A stretch of DNA of 64,000 bases from positions 1,116,001 to 1,180,000 of the forward strand of contig NBBA01000012.1 in NCBI GenBank assembly GCA_002794785.1, written 5' to 3'. A program made the translations under genes and the position numbers. Shown piece by piece: positions 44,809 to 58,007 of the stretch. How positions within the stretch are numbered: the stretch's first letter is position 1; every line of letters starts with the position of its first letter. The DNA comes from Coniferiporia sulphurascens. Taxonomy: Eukaryota; Basidiomycota; Agaricomycetes; Hymenochaetales; Hymenochaetaceae. The notes under the pieces were generated by a model that had not been told where the DNA came from, did not search any database, and worked only from the letters and a program-made list of their open reading frames with translations.

Positions 44809-47580
44809 CTATTCAAACACCCGGTCCAGCCAGGCCTCGTAATCAAACAGTGTGTCGCCGCTGCTGCTCTCGGTGCTAGGCATGACCTCTCGCAGGTATT
44901 CGACTGCGCTCGCAGGCAAGTGCGCGACCCGCAAATCGACTTCAGTCACAAACGGCTGCGGACATGTGAGAATAGTGCTGCTGCGCGTAATCTCAGTTCT
45001 TACCTTATCACCAGCGATGCCGCGGAACGCCTCCCGTAGTTGGTCAGGAGTCGTTTGGTCTTCCGTAATATCGACAAGCAGGTTGATGAATGCCTCAAAT
45101 GTTACGGCACCGTAGTCTTGCGTGAGCTGCGCAGATATCGTTTCCAGGTCTTCATCCTAACGCAGCATCGCAGGTTATTAAAAGATCAGTTACCCGGTTT
45201 AAAAATAGAACTACGCACAGGATAGACGATACCCAGACTTGCGAGCGCCGCGGCCATCTCGGAGATGTTAAGAGTATTAGTCTCGTCGTGATCGAAGTAC
45301 CGGAATGTGCTTTCAAACTGCTCGAGCTGCGCCGGAGTCAGGTTCGTCATATTACGCGAAACGATCTGGAGGAAAGAAATAATCAAAGAAAATTTCCGGG
45401 CTTGTGGAAAAGGATATTTACCTGGTTGTCAATAAACGATATCTTCTTGACGATACTTTGCACAACGAGCTCAAGTTCAAACGAAAGGTCTTGGGACGTG
45501 AACACTGTGTAGTCGTTCTCGTCGACGTTCGCCGCGAGACATTCCTCTTCTGCATGCACGACCGCAGCCAGCAAATCTGCGACTGGTGGGATCCGCCTCT
45601 CCAAATCTTGCACTTGCTGCTGTTGCTCCTATGTCGCTTTCAGGTACGTACAGGTGGAGACTATCGGAGTGATAAAAACCTCTAAGGGGCCCTCGATTGC
45701 AGCAAGGTCTGACGAGATGCTGTACAGACGCCGTTCAAAGTCGTTAGCGAGGTGTGCAAATTCCTTGCGCAGCGTTTCTTTAATTCTTTTGATTTCATTA
45801 GGATCTGGAGTAACGTTACTCGCGGGTTAACTCACTGCCGGATCTCTGCGTTTATCGATTTGGAACGGTTCGCCTCTGACCTCAATAACGCCGTCCAAGC
45901 TTCGTCGATATCCTAAACGTTTCATTAAATAAGAAAGGTGGGCTATAAATCAAAGATCCGTACCATCAGACCCAGCCCGATCGGCGGAACGTACTCTCGG
46001 AGTCCGTATGTACGCAGTTTCGTCTGTATGTTCCCGAACAAATTCGCGACATCCTGACGCTCGGCAACCCAGGCGCGTTTTGTCGTCTGTTTGTATGCGA
46101 GGAATGTCGCAGCTTGCGCTTTTGCGCCCGAATACGTGCCATCGAAACGAGCTACTGCCCACTCTGCCTGGACTTCTGCGAGCGCACGAAGTAACTAGAG
46201 GCGAGATTAAATATAGACGGTCAACACATGGGAATTTTGCTGTCGCTTACAGCCCGGACGCGTCGCTCATAGTCATTCCTGCTCAACCACACAGATTGCA
46301 TGAGCTCAGCAAACTTCTCTACTCGCCTAGACACCGTCTCTGCTTGGTCTGTCGCACCAAGCCTTTAGATAGCAATATATTTAAACGGAAGCTAATATGA
46401 CTCACCCATTGATGAAAATGCGTGGAAGAAACTCGCGACGTAGGTCATTACACTACGCTCGTCGGGCTTGGACGAGTCGCATAAGTCTTCGACATCTAGG
46501 AGTTGCTACGTATACTGAATTTAGACGCGTATTGTTGCTGAGGAGTTGAATGGTGCGCGAGACTCACAGGAATGCCGAGATGCTCCTCGGCGATGCGAAA
46601 TGCTAAACGGGTGTTCGCATGTCTGTCATTCTAAAGATATAATGCTTGAATTTAAACGCACGCTTAGTGAAAGCGATCCTACCTTGTCTAGGCCGTGATA
46701 ATCAAGCAAATCTGGCCGATGACAGTGGATAAGGGCACACCTTTTAATGCAATCACAAGTTAACCTTGAAGAGTGCTGAAGGACGATGCAAATACAAACA
46801 ATGCCAGACCATCCGTCCAGCTATAAGTGAAGTCCTGGACATTCACGTCTTCATAAGGGTGCGTCTTCCGTTGACACCATAACAGTAGACCTTCTTTAGC
46901 CGAAAGCCCTTCTTCGCTGACAAAATTCGTAGAGACGTCAGAGCGCGCCTAAGCGCAGAGATTGTGCTAGCGCACCTAATGTCAGCAATAGTGAACCGCA
47001 AGATGAGTGTCCAGATCATCCCAAGAATAAGCTTAAGATTGCCATCGATGATGTCTGTACGTCAATTAGCGGATCGAATTTGACCTGTCCAGTTACGTGA
47101 ATGCAAGACAAAGAGATGACAAGCTTACCTTCGGGTCCGATATTTGTGAGCTTCACGCCACGCGATGTGATGAATTCGAGTGCCCTGTTTACATTCTCTG
47201 CCTTTTGGACGCGCATGCGAGGATTCTTGTTGTATCGCCCTAACGAGACATCACCTGCGTGCCAGCTCGTTGATCAATCTTGGCGTACATACCCTAGGGA
47301 GAGTGGCTAATCTTACCCATAATTTCCTGCAAAGGATGAACATTTGGTTGGAGTTGCGCATACAATCACGCACGCACCATGAGCTGGATGAGCTTCACGC
47401 CGTCCGACAGATCCTTCACAAGCGAAGTCATAGGAGGGTACCCATTAGCCTCGAGCTTGGTATTCAACCTTTCACATGGTAGTAAGTAGGCTATTTCAAT
47501 TCAGCTTGCTTTCCGAGGACATGCCATTTGCAGAACGTCTTCTCCTGGACGTCTCTTGACCGCGTCTCGAGCGATTCCAT
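44809..47580 (-). CDS. Alpha-actinin (actin cross-linker)
   Basis: Cross-links actin filaments, notably in the cytokinetic ring. The start is [19 protein letters not shown] at 47580, continuing [31 protein letters not shown], the first calponin-homology domain. The second one has [34 protein letters not shown] and [15 protein letters not shown] spectrin-like helical middle part follows (about 45,400-46,400). The C-terminal EF-hand part has [20 protein letters not shown] with the loop [13 protein letters not shown], and the protein ends [13 protein letters not shown]. About 12 introns, including a GC..AG intron after exon 1 (47524-47469). It is divergent from the Eaf7 gene. Exon edges in the middle part are approximate. 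Confidence 0.92.
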
Positions 47581-47817
47581 TCTCCTTTCTGATGTGTTGG
47601 CTTCCCAGTCCGCCCGCGCTTCCTTAACTTATACCCTGACGCGAATATTCCACGGATTGTTATTTGAGGAAAGAAAAGCGCTGGCGGGAACACGGAGGCT
47701 CTAGTGCACGAACGAGTGGACAAGAGGGGAGTGACAAGCGAGCGCGACGCGACTGTGACATTCCCTTTCGCGCCGCCGTCTGCCGAGTCCCGACGTTACA
47801 ACAGCCACCTCAAGTTC
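47581..47817. promoter_or_regulatory. Divergent region between alpha-actinin and Eaf7 genes
   Basis: 237 bp between the two start codons, with no room for separate full promoters. Bidirectional promoter function is inferred. Confidence 0.45.
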
Positions 47818-48717
47818 ATGGACACCGACACACACGCACCCGACAGCGACGCCCAAAGCCAATATCTCAATGTGCTCGACACCGTCGACGGCGAGATTCA
47901 CTTCTTCCGCGCACTCATGCGCACGCGCCCTGTTGGCGTCAACCGCTACTTCCACATGATCTCCATGCAGGCCGCCATCGAGAAGGGTACGAAACATCCT
48001 GTGCCGATTGAGGACATCTGGCATAAGCTCGAGAGCTGTTACAACCTCGACGCACTGGAAACCTTGGTAGGCGTCCCCGTCTCTGTTTTATACGACACGT
48101 TGAGTGTATTTAGTAAGTGTATTAATATGAAAACACGCGCAGGAGGCCGAATATGAACTGAACGCCAACCCATCGAGCTCGTCTACGCCACAGCCGACGC
48201 CGTCTCCCAAAGCTGGGCAAAATCTCGCGACACACCCCTTCTTCCGCTCAGAGTTCGCGCTACCAACGGACAGCTACATAGACGAGCTCGTCGCATCGCG
48301 GCGCGTGCGCTCGACGCCGTCACCTCCATCCTCGCCTGCCCGCAGTCCACCCGTAGTGCGTGTCCCAGCACGGCGGGGGCGCAAACGCAAGGCAAGCAAG
48401 GCAGACCTTGCGGGGCTCGTCAGCGGGGACAGTGACAGCAGCGACCTTACCCAGCAGAGCGGCGACGAAGGGGCTCTGACACCGAGCGACAGAAGGGGCG
48501 CAAGCGTCGCCACTGGTACGGATGGTGGGACGGAGGATATGCAGGAGGATGAGGAGGACAAGGCTGAAGGTATTTTATATTTTAGCATCTATTACTACGT
48601 TTTATTGAATGATATAATGGTTCAGATGCGTCGACACCGAAACCTAGAAGGGGCGGAAGGAGGCCGGGCCGCGGACGTGGGGCCGGGCGCGGCTTAGCGC
48701 GGAAGAGGAAGAGGTAG
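47818..48717 (+). CDS. EAF7: NuA4 complex subunit Eaf7 (CT20/MRGBP family)
   Basis: Nuclear subunit of the NuA4 histone acetyltransferase. The first ATG in frame, 47818, starts MDTDTHAPDSDAQSQYL. The conserved domain is in exon 1: VDTVDGEIHFFRALMRTRPV is preceded by a Leu/Asp stretch, then GVNRYFHMISMQAAIEK and DIWHKLESCYNLDALETL. Exon 2 begins EAEYELNANP and contains HPFFRSEFALP, a second family block, then a Ser/Asp/Glu-rich region. The last exon (about 48,626-48,717) encodes a basic tail (KPRRGGRRPGRGRGAGRG) with an AT-hook-like RGRG core, ending in RKRKR. The acid-then-basic tail could bind histones and DNA. Confidence 0.88.
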
Positions 48718-49343
48718 ACGACTGCATCCCGTTGCTCGGTTAATTTATTCGCTTGTTTTTACATTATGTAGTACCTCTTTTGAATTCCATTTTACTGCCA
48801 AAACACTCCATCCACGTAGTATACTACACGATTGGTTTCAAAAATCGGTGCTGCGATAATCCAGATATCAGTACTGCGCTCCCCAACTAATACAAGGTGA
48901 TCGAGCGGTGAGTGGTCAAAGCTTTCTCTACAAATACATCTGAATTGTGGAAATTGGAAAGAAAAAGAAAAAACAGAGTTCAGGAAAAGCGTCACTTGAT
49001 GAACAACGAGTGTCTGGTTTGTGGTGTTAGCGATACATACGTGCAGTGAAATCTGGGGCAATGAGTGGATGTGGGTCAGTCACGTATCATGAAGGAGAGT
49101 GAGTGGTGGTGAACACAAGAAATACAAAATATGTGAAAAATAAGAAGATGAATGAGCGTGTAGCGCTTGTATATTGTGTGCGCGCGGAGAAAGACACGAA
49201 AACAGCAAGAACGACTCGCGGACGTGGCGAGGATTCAGAGAGGCTAATCCGTTGTATGGACCACGCCCTGTGAGGATGCATGAACACGGGAGGTTAAAAT
49301 GAATTAGTTCTTTTTCCGGAGCTCCAAATTTCGGAACCCAGAT
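48718..49343. other. Convergent intergenic region
   Basis: Between the 3' ends of the Eaf7 and RasGEF genes. No supported exon. An 89-codon minus-strand frame at 48792-49061 shows no family motif. Confidence 0.5.
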
Positions 49344-52120
49344 CTATATCTTGGAAAGTGCGGCAGTCGAACCAGAGCGTAGGCGGTTGCAGAAAAAACC
49401 TGCCTTGCGTTCTTGTACATCATTCTGCTCGGACTGTTTCACTTCCAAACTACGAAAAGGAAAAGTAAATCAGCACATGCAGCTAGTATATAAGTATGCG
49501 TAAATCAAGTACGCACAACCTTGTATGCAGCTCCTCTTCATTTTCGGGGACGAGTCCGAAAAGAAAATCGAGGTAGCCTTGCACGGGAGCATGCGCCTTG
49601 AACTGGTACGGTATTTGGTTGCTTTCCATTGCTGAAAGGCGTGTTAGACCCCTGGAACCAATCAAAGTGGAACTCTGAATCATAACTGACCATATATAAC
49701 TCGCGTAGCTCCACGGAAGAGGGAAATATTGATGAGCTGCACGGTGCCATCGATTTTTGAGGCGGTGTACATGCTCGCCTTAACCTCCTTCAAGCGTTGG
49801 AGCTTGCCCGCATAAGTCGCTAAGAAAACATTTTAATAAAGCGGACCTCAGTCGCATATAGCTTGACGCTTACCCATGACGGGCACTGTTGGGATGGCTG
49901 AGGAGTGCATTGATATATCCTTGTTCTCGTTGAAGAATTTAGCGAGGACGTTCATCGTTCTTTTCCCCTTCGCACTCGGCTCCTGGAAATAAAAATTAAT
50001 TAAACGATCACCATGGAACACATTAATTGAGTACACACCGCCTTGGTTAGGGCCAGCGCATCGATGTGAACCGACTCAAGGCCGTTGTAAATCGAGTGCG
50101 CGGAGCTGTAATTACGAAGCCGAAGGCAGAACTTGGCCAAACGAGCAAAGAAGGCGAACGTCTTCGCGCGCTTAGTTGGGTTGTTCCTCTTAAGGACAGA
50201 ATACGTCGCCCAGCGCTTAAGATTGCTTGAGAATTCTCGCTGGTGTCGCAGCTTCGCCTCTGCTTTGGGATCCGCACCGGGATGGACAAAGCAATTAACA
50301 ACTTCTGCGGAATTCAGTTGGAGGTACATGTCCGACTCCTTGAGCGTCAGCTGGCGTGCGAGCTCATCGCAGCTCTCACGGTCATTAAACTCGAGTAAGC
50401 GCACGCTGCTGTACTCTCCACGGGCGAGTGGCATATCGCGCGCAACGTCGAGTAGCTTAAAAGGCATCTTCTCCATCTTCATTGTCGTGTCTGCACGTAT
50501 AATGGCAGAGCTGCCCTTTTCAAGGTGATACTGCAGACGCGATAATATGTCGACTGCAATTGGCGAGCATACAAGCTCGTCACGGAGCGCCGTGCCGAGG
50601 AAGCGCCGCAGGTCTGGGATTGCGACTCGGTCACAAGGCTCCCAGTATGATAATACCCAGCGCCGCACGAGGAGGACAATACTAAGTTTTCGTGCATCCT
50701 GGTACGAGGAGTCGTAGGCTTCCCAGAATTGTTTGAGAAGTTCGTCGGGTGTCCACCAGCAACGGAAGTTGGTGAAAATGATATCGATGAACCCGTCCCC
50801 CGGTTTATCGATCTTCGCCATGCTTTGTTCTTTGCATAGCTCTTCAATAATTGCTGAGGGAGACATTGCGAGTGCCGTACCGTCCTGGCCATAAGTGACA
50901 TTCACCGTGTTTGCGGGCTTACTGAAAGTTCCTCGGGGGTTACTAACAAAAAGGGAGACGGATTTAAAGGCATCCAAGGACTCGGAGACAGCTGCAATAT
51001 TCTGCGAGTAGTCGACCAGAGTCTCTTGAGTTTGGCTGGGGTGCTGCGTAAGCAGTGGTCTACGGGTACGGTGCGTATCCGAGTCCAGTTCTGGAGCAGT
51101 GGAGAGTTCGACAAGAGTGGCGCTTTCAGCAGATGCATCGTCATTCGTGCAGATTGAGGTCGCGACTGTCTTTCTCTGGAAGCCGGTTAAAATGGCCATA
51201 GAGCTCTTGGTACGGCGCAAGTCCTTCTGAGACTTCTTGGTCCCTCCTGTAGCCTTCTCGAGATGCTCAGACGGTGGGTAGTCGACAATTTCATATTCGA
51301 CGGAAGACGTGTCTGTGTCGCGTTCGTCTTCGTCAACCGCGGACCATGACGTCGGGGAACCGTGCTCAAGTAGGAGGTCTTGAACATCTGACAAGATAGT
51401 CTTGACGAGCATTAGCGTATTGTCAAGGAGTAGGATAGCTTGCTCGCTATTTGAGTCTCCGGCCACCGGCTCCAAGAGGTCAATGGTTTGTTCGAGCTGT
51501 TGGCGGAGACGCTTGACGTCAAGGGTGTCGCGAACGCACGAGGGGAGCTCGTCGACTAGTTTCAGATATCGTTGCATACTTTTGTGATATGCCTGAGCCG
51601 CGACAAGGACCTCGTCGCAGACGGTTCCAGAAGAACTGACGATACTGCTCCGGAAAGTGTTGTAATGGGAGAGGAGTAGTGACGTGGTATCCCACATACG
51701 AGGGGTAGACTCGCCCAGCCTCGCGCCTTCGCCACGCGGTCTCGGACCTGAAACAGGTGTATTAGGTACGGAAGTGGCTTCGGACTCTTTAGGCTCGTCG
51801 GAAATGCGGTCCTCGAGGCGGCGGAAGAACGAGGTAGCTGTCGACGAGCGGTCTGTAGCGGAGGTGGCTTGGGACGAAGGCCGCTTTTTGGGCGGCATCG
51901 CGTACGCCTCGGAAAGATTGGTGTTAAGGTGGTTGCGGATGGCCTGCATCATGGTCACTCCCGAGTTGGGTGTCAAGTTGCTTTTAGACGACTGTACAGG
52001 GCCAGGCGCCGAGGATGTGGAGGTCGTGCTGTCCCTGAGGCCGTCTGCTAATGACTTGGGTCGCTTCATTAGAGGCTGGGGGAGGCTGATCCTCGACTTT
52101 TCGCTGCCTGAGGGCGCCAT
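49344..52120 (-). CDS. Ras guanine-nucleotide exchange factor (Cdc25-like RasGEF)
   Basis: Activates a Ras-type GTPase by nucleotide exchange. The ATG at 52120 (MAPSGSEKSRISLPQ) opens a large first exon running to about 50,040. The N-terminal ~400 residues are Ser/Thr-rich with helical blocks (VAAQAYHKSMQRYLKLVDEL). A RasGEF-N module follows (DIIFTNFRCWWTPDELLKQF, LLVRRWVLSYWEP). The catalytic domain shows LARQLTLKESDMYLQLNSAE, LKRWATYSVLKRNNPTKRAK, FARLAKFCLRLRNYSSAHSI and YNGLESVHIDALALTKA. The later catalytic part is divergent (IPTVPVMGTYAGKLQRLKE; IPYQFKAHAPVQGYLDFLFG). No SH3 domain is visible, unlike yeast Cdc25. It ends with SGSTAALSKI. Divergent from the CSC1-like gene. Confidence 0.9.
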
Positions 52121-53078
52121 CGTCGAGGCTTGAGCAATGCGGCTTAACCAAATAATAATCAACGACTCGGAGTGGGCGAGAGATGTGTTATGATGAGGTG
52201 TGCTTGGGGATATATGTTCGAGACGCTGTGCGTGAGGACTCGTTGGAACGAGAATAGAGACGGATGTGGGTAATAACTAGGTGAAAGTGAATGAGGGTGG
52301 TGGGCATGTGTTTATGTACCGTGCGTAATGTGGCTCGAAAAAACAGTGACTAAACATGGACAAAGCAACGCGACACGGGAGTGGCTGCCGTATCATGTGC
52401 GATGAGTACAATGGACCGACCAAATGGGGAAGCTACAGTTTCCAGATAAGTGAGCGCGCGGCCAGCCATTAGTGCCTAGACTCCAGAGGGGGGGACCAGC
52501 TCAGTAGGCAAGCTCGAGATGCAGAGACCAGGTGCTGTTGTTGTAGGCCACGGATTTTCTCACTCAAAGGGTTCGAGCGACCACATTCAAAGCTTTTTGA
52601 ATCTGCTGACTTTGGCCTCCCGAGCATGATCCGTGTAAGTGACGCTTTCATGAGGGCTTTTTGGATTAAAGCACCATTGCTGCCAGTAGGTCTGAGAGTG
52701 CGCAGCGCTTCGTCCGAGTCGCCGTGAGGTGAGCATTTGCTGCAAGGTGGACGGCGTCCTTTTATTTGAAGGGGAGTAGTGTTTGAGCAAAAGAGAAACA
52801 GAGTGGCCGACGGGTGCACAAGGACGTGCAAGTTGTGCAACAGCCCGCGGCCTCACCTTAAGCTTGAGGGCCCCTAACAGCTTTCCTTACATAAGCCTGA
52901 GGGATCAAAATATCATTCGGTTATCAGGCGTCGATCCCTGATCGACTCGTCTGTGTTCGTGGGAAAGTGGTGTTTTATTCACGCGTGCTCCCAACTCGTA
53001 CCAGAATTGGATCACACCGTTCAGCCGTGCTGGCGCCCCTCGCTTCTCTACCCCTCTCCCGCTGCGTCGCGCCGCGTT
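52121..53078. other. Divergent intergenic region between RasGEF and CSC1-like genes
   Basis: 958 bp with both promoters. No supported exon or RNA gene; open frames near 52,470-52,860 have no recognisable content. Confidence 0.45.
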
Positions 53079-56000
53079 ATGGCGACTGTCCAGCAGCGCC
53101 CATTCTCGAGAGACTACAGGTAGACACGTTGTATGCCGTGTTGAATCAGTTCACTACTAATCGCGCCACGACCCATGACCTTGCAGCGGCCTCGTTGAAC
53201 AATCCGTACTAGCGGGATGCATTCTTGTCATATGTATCACTTCCCACGAACTCATGAAGAGGAAGCGTAGAGGGAAGCAGCGGGACCATCCTCTGGGTAG
53301 TGTCGAGTCTTGGCAGTTTGGCTAGTGAGTGCAGACCTGAGCCTTGCCTGGGTGTGGAGCACGATCTGAGTGAATATCAGTCTCTTTCAAGGACGCTCTT
53401 GGGCGAAGTATGACTCTGCAATTTCCTGCTTGGTCCATCACTAACGAACTGGCAGAATTCCATCTCCACCACATCCTCAGAAATGGCCATTAGCTTGGGT
53501 GAAGGAGGTTATAATGTTTCCTGAGTCGAAACTCAGCGAATTACGTGGTGTCGATGCTTCGCTTTACTGTCGCTTTATGCGCGGGTGCTGTAAGCTTTTA
53601 TACATACCGTGCTGAAACTCCTCATCCAATCGGAATCTGTAGTCTGGTTTACCGTTCTGCACACATTTACGACGACCGCGGTTCTCCTACCCATCCACCT
53701 CAGATTTTCCGACTCGCTGCAGTTTTCGTCCAAGTCCATGAATAGAGCCCTCATCTCTGCGCTCGTGACGACGAGTAGTGGTCTCCGGCTTCTTTGGATT
53801 CACCTGACGCTTATGCTGTGGGTCACCCTTACTTGGATATTCACTCTCGTATGGATCAGTAAAGGTGCCTTCCAGTATCGCGCACAAGCCATTGAGGCGG
53901 CGGCGGAGCAAGCTCGTCAGGAAGAACAAAAGAAATTTTCGCCCCACCCACATCCTCAGCACCCTTTTCATGCCATGCCTCCGCTTGACGAGGAGGAAAA
54001 AGAGGAAAGGACGAACAAGGGCCTGAGGCTGCGCACGGTCATGGTAACCAATATTCCATCTCGACTACGCTCGGAGAAGGAGTTGAGGAATACTTTGAAT
54101 ACTACATGTCGCGACCACTGGCAAAGCCTTCGCTGGGCCTTACTTCATCTACACAACCCAGTTTCGTCAACAAGATGGTCTCATACTTAGTCAACAGAAT
54201 GCGGAAGTTTGGATTTTCGTCGCAACCGGATGATGACGATTCGGGCTCCATGATAGAAGGGCAGGCACAGGAAGGTGCTAAGCCCGTGATTGAGCGCGTA
54301 GCCATTGCGCGTAAGATGTCCGAGCTTGCTTCGTTACTAGACCGCAGAGAAGAGGTGCTTCGTCGACTGGAAACCGCGCATATTAAGCTCGCTCGCAAGA
54401 CCCTCAATGCAGTCAAGGATGCCATAGACCTTAGAGAGAATGGACCCTCGAGGACCGAACGCGCCGTTAAACGTCTGTCAAAAGTTACTTCACTCCATAG
54501 TAGACGCACGGAGAAAACATCTGTCGAGACTGATATCGAACGGGGTTCAACGACTCTGGAAGACGAAATCGAGCCCGAAGATCGAGATGAGCTACTGATT
54601 CGTACTCTAAGCCCTTACGTCGAAGAGTTTGGCATGCGAGATAATCGTCTTTTTTTCGAGTCGACACGGAAGTGGCTGTCGCGTATGGTTTCTGACCCTT
54701 GTAGTCCCGTCAAGTCCAGGAAATCAACGGGAAAAGGACCAGAGCTGCTTAAGCCAAGTCTGGACACCACTGGTCGACCGACTATCTGGGAGGCGCTTTT
54801 CAGTCTGCCACGATCAACATTAGAGCCGTATCAGCCGTTGATATACCTTTCTGCGTTGTTCCGTGGGCGTGCAGTACCCGCAATCGACTACTACACTGCA
54901 AAGGTGAACCTGCTTACGGCCCTTATAGTGGAAAGTCGCGCTCGCGCTATAACAGACTTTGAGCCGGTGTCGACCGCGTTTGTGACGTTTGCTCACCCGG
55001 ACGACGCGCGTCGCGCGTGTAAATACTTAGCGGTGCATCCGAACAACTTACTGGCATGTCTAGTTTCGATGGCTCCGGACTATGAGGACTTGGATTGGGT
55101 GCGTGTGATGAAGCAAACATATAAGGCTGAGGTAAGAAGCTTCTTTACCTGGTCGAGGCAAGGCTAATTTTGGCTTAGATCCTGAAGGACTGGGTTGTTG
55201 ATGCGGGAGTGTGGTAAGTTTCCTAATTACACATAAAGAGCAGGGAAGCATGTACTTACCGGAACATAGGGTATTCACTATATCTTGGGTCATACCGGTA
55301 ACTATTCAATGTCAAGGGGGTGATCGTTCTTCTAATGAGACCGATCGCTATTCTAGGTCAGCCTTCTAGTCGCACTAGTAAATATCAATAACATTGCAAC
55401 AGTAATTCCCGGTCTGGTATGAAAGCTCTACTTTATCGGCTGCCCCACGGCTCATAATTTCTGGTATATAGGTGCAATTCCTCAATCGACACATCCTCAT
55501 TCAAGAATTGCTTCAATCCCTTCTGCCTACTCTCTTGGCCTCCCTCCTCATGCTCCTCATTCCACTGATCCTTCTGCTCATCGCGAAGAAGGCTCATACG
55601 ATCAACACATTATCTGCATTGCACGACCGTATTCTGACACGATACCATAAGTTCCTGGTCGCTAATATCCTGGTATTCTTCTGCGTTGGTGTATCTGCGC
55701 TAGAATCGTTTTTCACGTCGTTTAAATCTTCCTTGGACGTGGTAAAAGTGATCGGCGAGAGTTTCCCGAGTGCGGGACCGTTTTATGTTGGCTGGTGTAA
55801 GCTACTTCCCCGTGGCCTGAGAAGATGATTTAAACATGGTCTTTTTTTAGTTATTTTCACGACCGCCATTCATGGGGGTTTCGAACTGTCTCTTTGTAAG
55901 CGTTACATCATCGTTTTAATTTGGACCCTTAAACTGACATTACTTCCTAGTTGGTGTAAGTCTGAAGTTGAGCACGCGTTGAGCGCCTTCAACATACTGA

Positions 56001-58007
56001 AATCATACTTAGCTTCCTCTCATTGTATACCCATCGACGAAGAGGCAAGTAACTCCCAGAAAACGAGCAGTCGGAATCCGGCCTCGTACTTTCAACTACT
56101 ACTGTAAGCATAGGCCTTGTTTAAGCTTGAAAATTGGGCGCTGACGGAGATTAATTTCAAAGATTGGCTGCCTAATCATGTTCTTGTCGTCATCCTGGCG
56201 CTTGTATTTTCCGTTCTCAACCCGCTTCTGATGCCATTCGTATTAATTTACTTCGCTGTGGAAAGTGGTGAGAGGCACTTTTGTTTTTATCGCCAATCTG
56301 CTGACCCTTTGACCCTCTCCCCCAACAAATGACGTCTACTATAGTCGTCATCAAAAATCAGGTCAGCCCCTATTGTGCGCTTTCAAAGATATTAACTGAC
56401 ACAGTCCTTCCAGTTATTACATGTCTACGCAAAGAACTACGAAGGGAACGGTAGCTTGATTCTTATCCGATTTGGCCGATACACGTTAGACGGCCTCATC
56501 CTTGCCCAAGTCATCTTCCTAGGCTTCCTTGGCGTTGTCCAAAAGGAAATCCATGTTGGATTAACGGCCGCGATGATAGCTTTCACCGTTCTGGTCAAAA
56601 TTCTGTAAGCCTAGAACGGCCTTTTCTCTCTGCCTTCAACCGATTACTCACATCTGCATTAGGTTTACACGAATTTGTCGAGCGAAATTCGAGGCGGCGG
56701 ATATCATTGAAGCGCACATCGTGTGCGGAGTTACTCCGCCTCCGCCGCCAGATTCTAACCAGAACGGAAGCAGACAGAGCGCTGTCGAAGGATCTAGTGC
56801 TGGAGCTACTATAGTGGCGGCCGGAACTTCGGCAAGGTTCAAGACTTGGAGGTTGCCGAAGGGGTTTAAGTTCACATATAATGCATCCCCCCATCGAAAC
56901 CGATCAGCTGGCGAGCATAAGCCCATCCCGTTTGATGATGCTACACACTTCACGCGTCTGAAGTCGTGGGACGGAACCATCAGGTATCCATATGGCAAGA
57001 CCTCTGATCCAGGACAAATGGGATCTCTGTTGGAATCTCAGGTGGCTCTGTCGGACCCTGATCGCCCCGATCTCTCGCCGCAGAAACTTACGGCGCCACT
57101 TGGTAGACCGCCACTAGTCACTCAGCACGAGAAGCATCCAGCATGGGACGATACAGCCCGTCTTAATTTCCCGTACGACAACCCCTACTTCCGACGTCCT
57201 GTTGCAAATCACCTTTGGCTTCCTCGAGATCCGGTGGGAATCCTGGATTTGGATGACACCGTTAATGTCTTCAGAGCTCTCACAAGCGATCCCAGTCTTG
57301 GGCAGCTCGGTGAGTGGATAGAGGGGGGGATCGCTTTGTCAGATCTACCTTCTTCACTGTCCCTATCCGATGTCTCGGAGCGTTCGTCACTTGAACGCGT
57401 AATGAGTAGGGAGCTTAGCGGGGATGAAGAGATTGCGCTTCCCTCTGTTATTGCAGAGCGAGTAGAGAAGATCGAGAAGGAGGACGATGTGGAGTGTGCG
57501 GGAGGAGGTCGTCGGTCTTCGCTGCGTAGGCCGAGCATTCTGACGCAGCGGCGTACTAGTAGCGGCGATGCACGTCGGCGCACTTTCTCGCAAACCCGGG
57601 CGAGCAGCTTCAATGTCGGCTCTGTACCCCGAAATCGATCCTCGTCATTCATGTCTGCGCATTCTTTCGCGCGTCAGCCGTCCTTCTTCTCGCAGGGCTC
57701 GCCCCCGCGGAGACGCAGCTCGTTTGCGGACCCTGCAAATCAACCAGATCTGTACGCCCAGGCACCGTTTGCACCATCACACGTCTCCTTTGGCATACCG
57801 CCTCTTCGTCCGCGACTGCGAACTCCGTCGAACTCAACCCCCGTGTCGACGCGGGAGGCCGTCGTAGGCGAAGTTATTGCGGAGGAGTACCACGCAACTG
57901 AGAGTCGTTTGCGAGAGGAGGCACAGTCCGTCGTAAACTCGGAGGGCGCCTTGTCGACTCGCTCGTGGCTGACGTCCTGGATGTTCGCACGTGTACCATG
58001 GAATTAA
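53079..58007 (+). CDS. CSC1/OSCA-type calcium-permeable channel (DUF221, Rsn1/Phm7 family)
   Basis: Multi-pass mechanosensitive or osmosensitive cation channel. The start MATVQQRPFSRDY at 53079 leads to the first helix (GLVEQSVLAGCILVICITSH). Then come PHPQKWPLAWVKEVIMFPES, LRGVDASLYCRFMRGC and two helices with SGLRLLWIHLTLMLWVTLTW. The cytosolic PHM7 domain follows (LRLRTVMVTNIPSRLRSEKEL, FVTFAHPDDARRACKYLAVH). The pore-side helices lie in many short exons between 55,200 and 56,650 (VQFLNRHILIQELLQSLLPT, VFSVLNPLLMPFVLIYFAVE, YAKNYEGNGSLILIRFGRYT). A tail of about 430 residues (56,700-58,007) is Ser/Arg/Pro-rich. The frame breaks at 54087-54088 between SEKELR and EYFEYYMSRP; one extra G would restore the family motif. 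Confidence 0.92.

Noticed and set aside
48792..49061. 89-codon minus-strand open frame
   Set aside because: Composition is like translated T-rich DNA, and a 3' flank of two convergent genes is the simpler reading.
52469..52840. 123-codon minus-strand open frame between RasGEF and the channel
   Set aside because: No recognisable motifs and another frame is open over the same bases.
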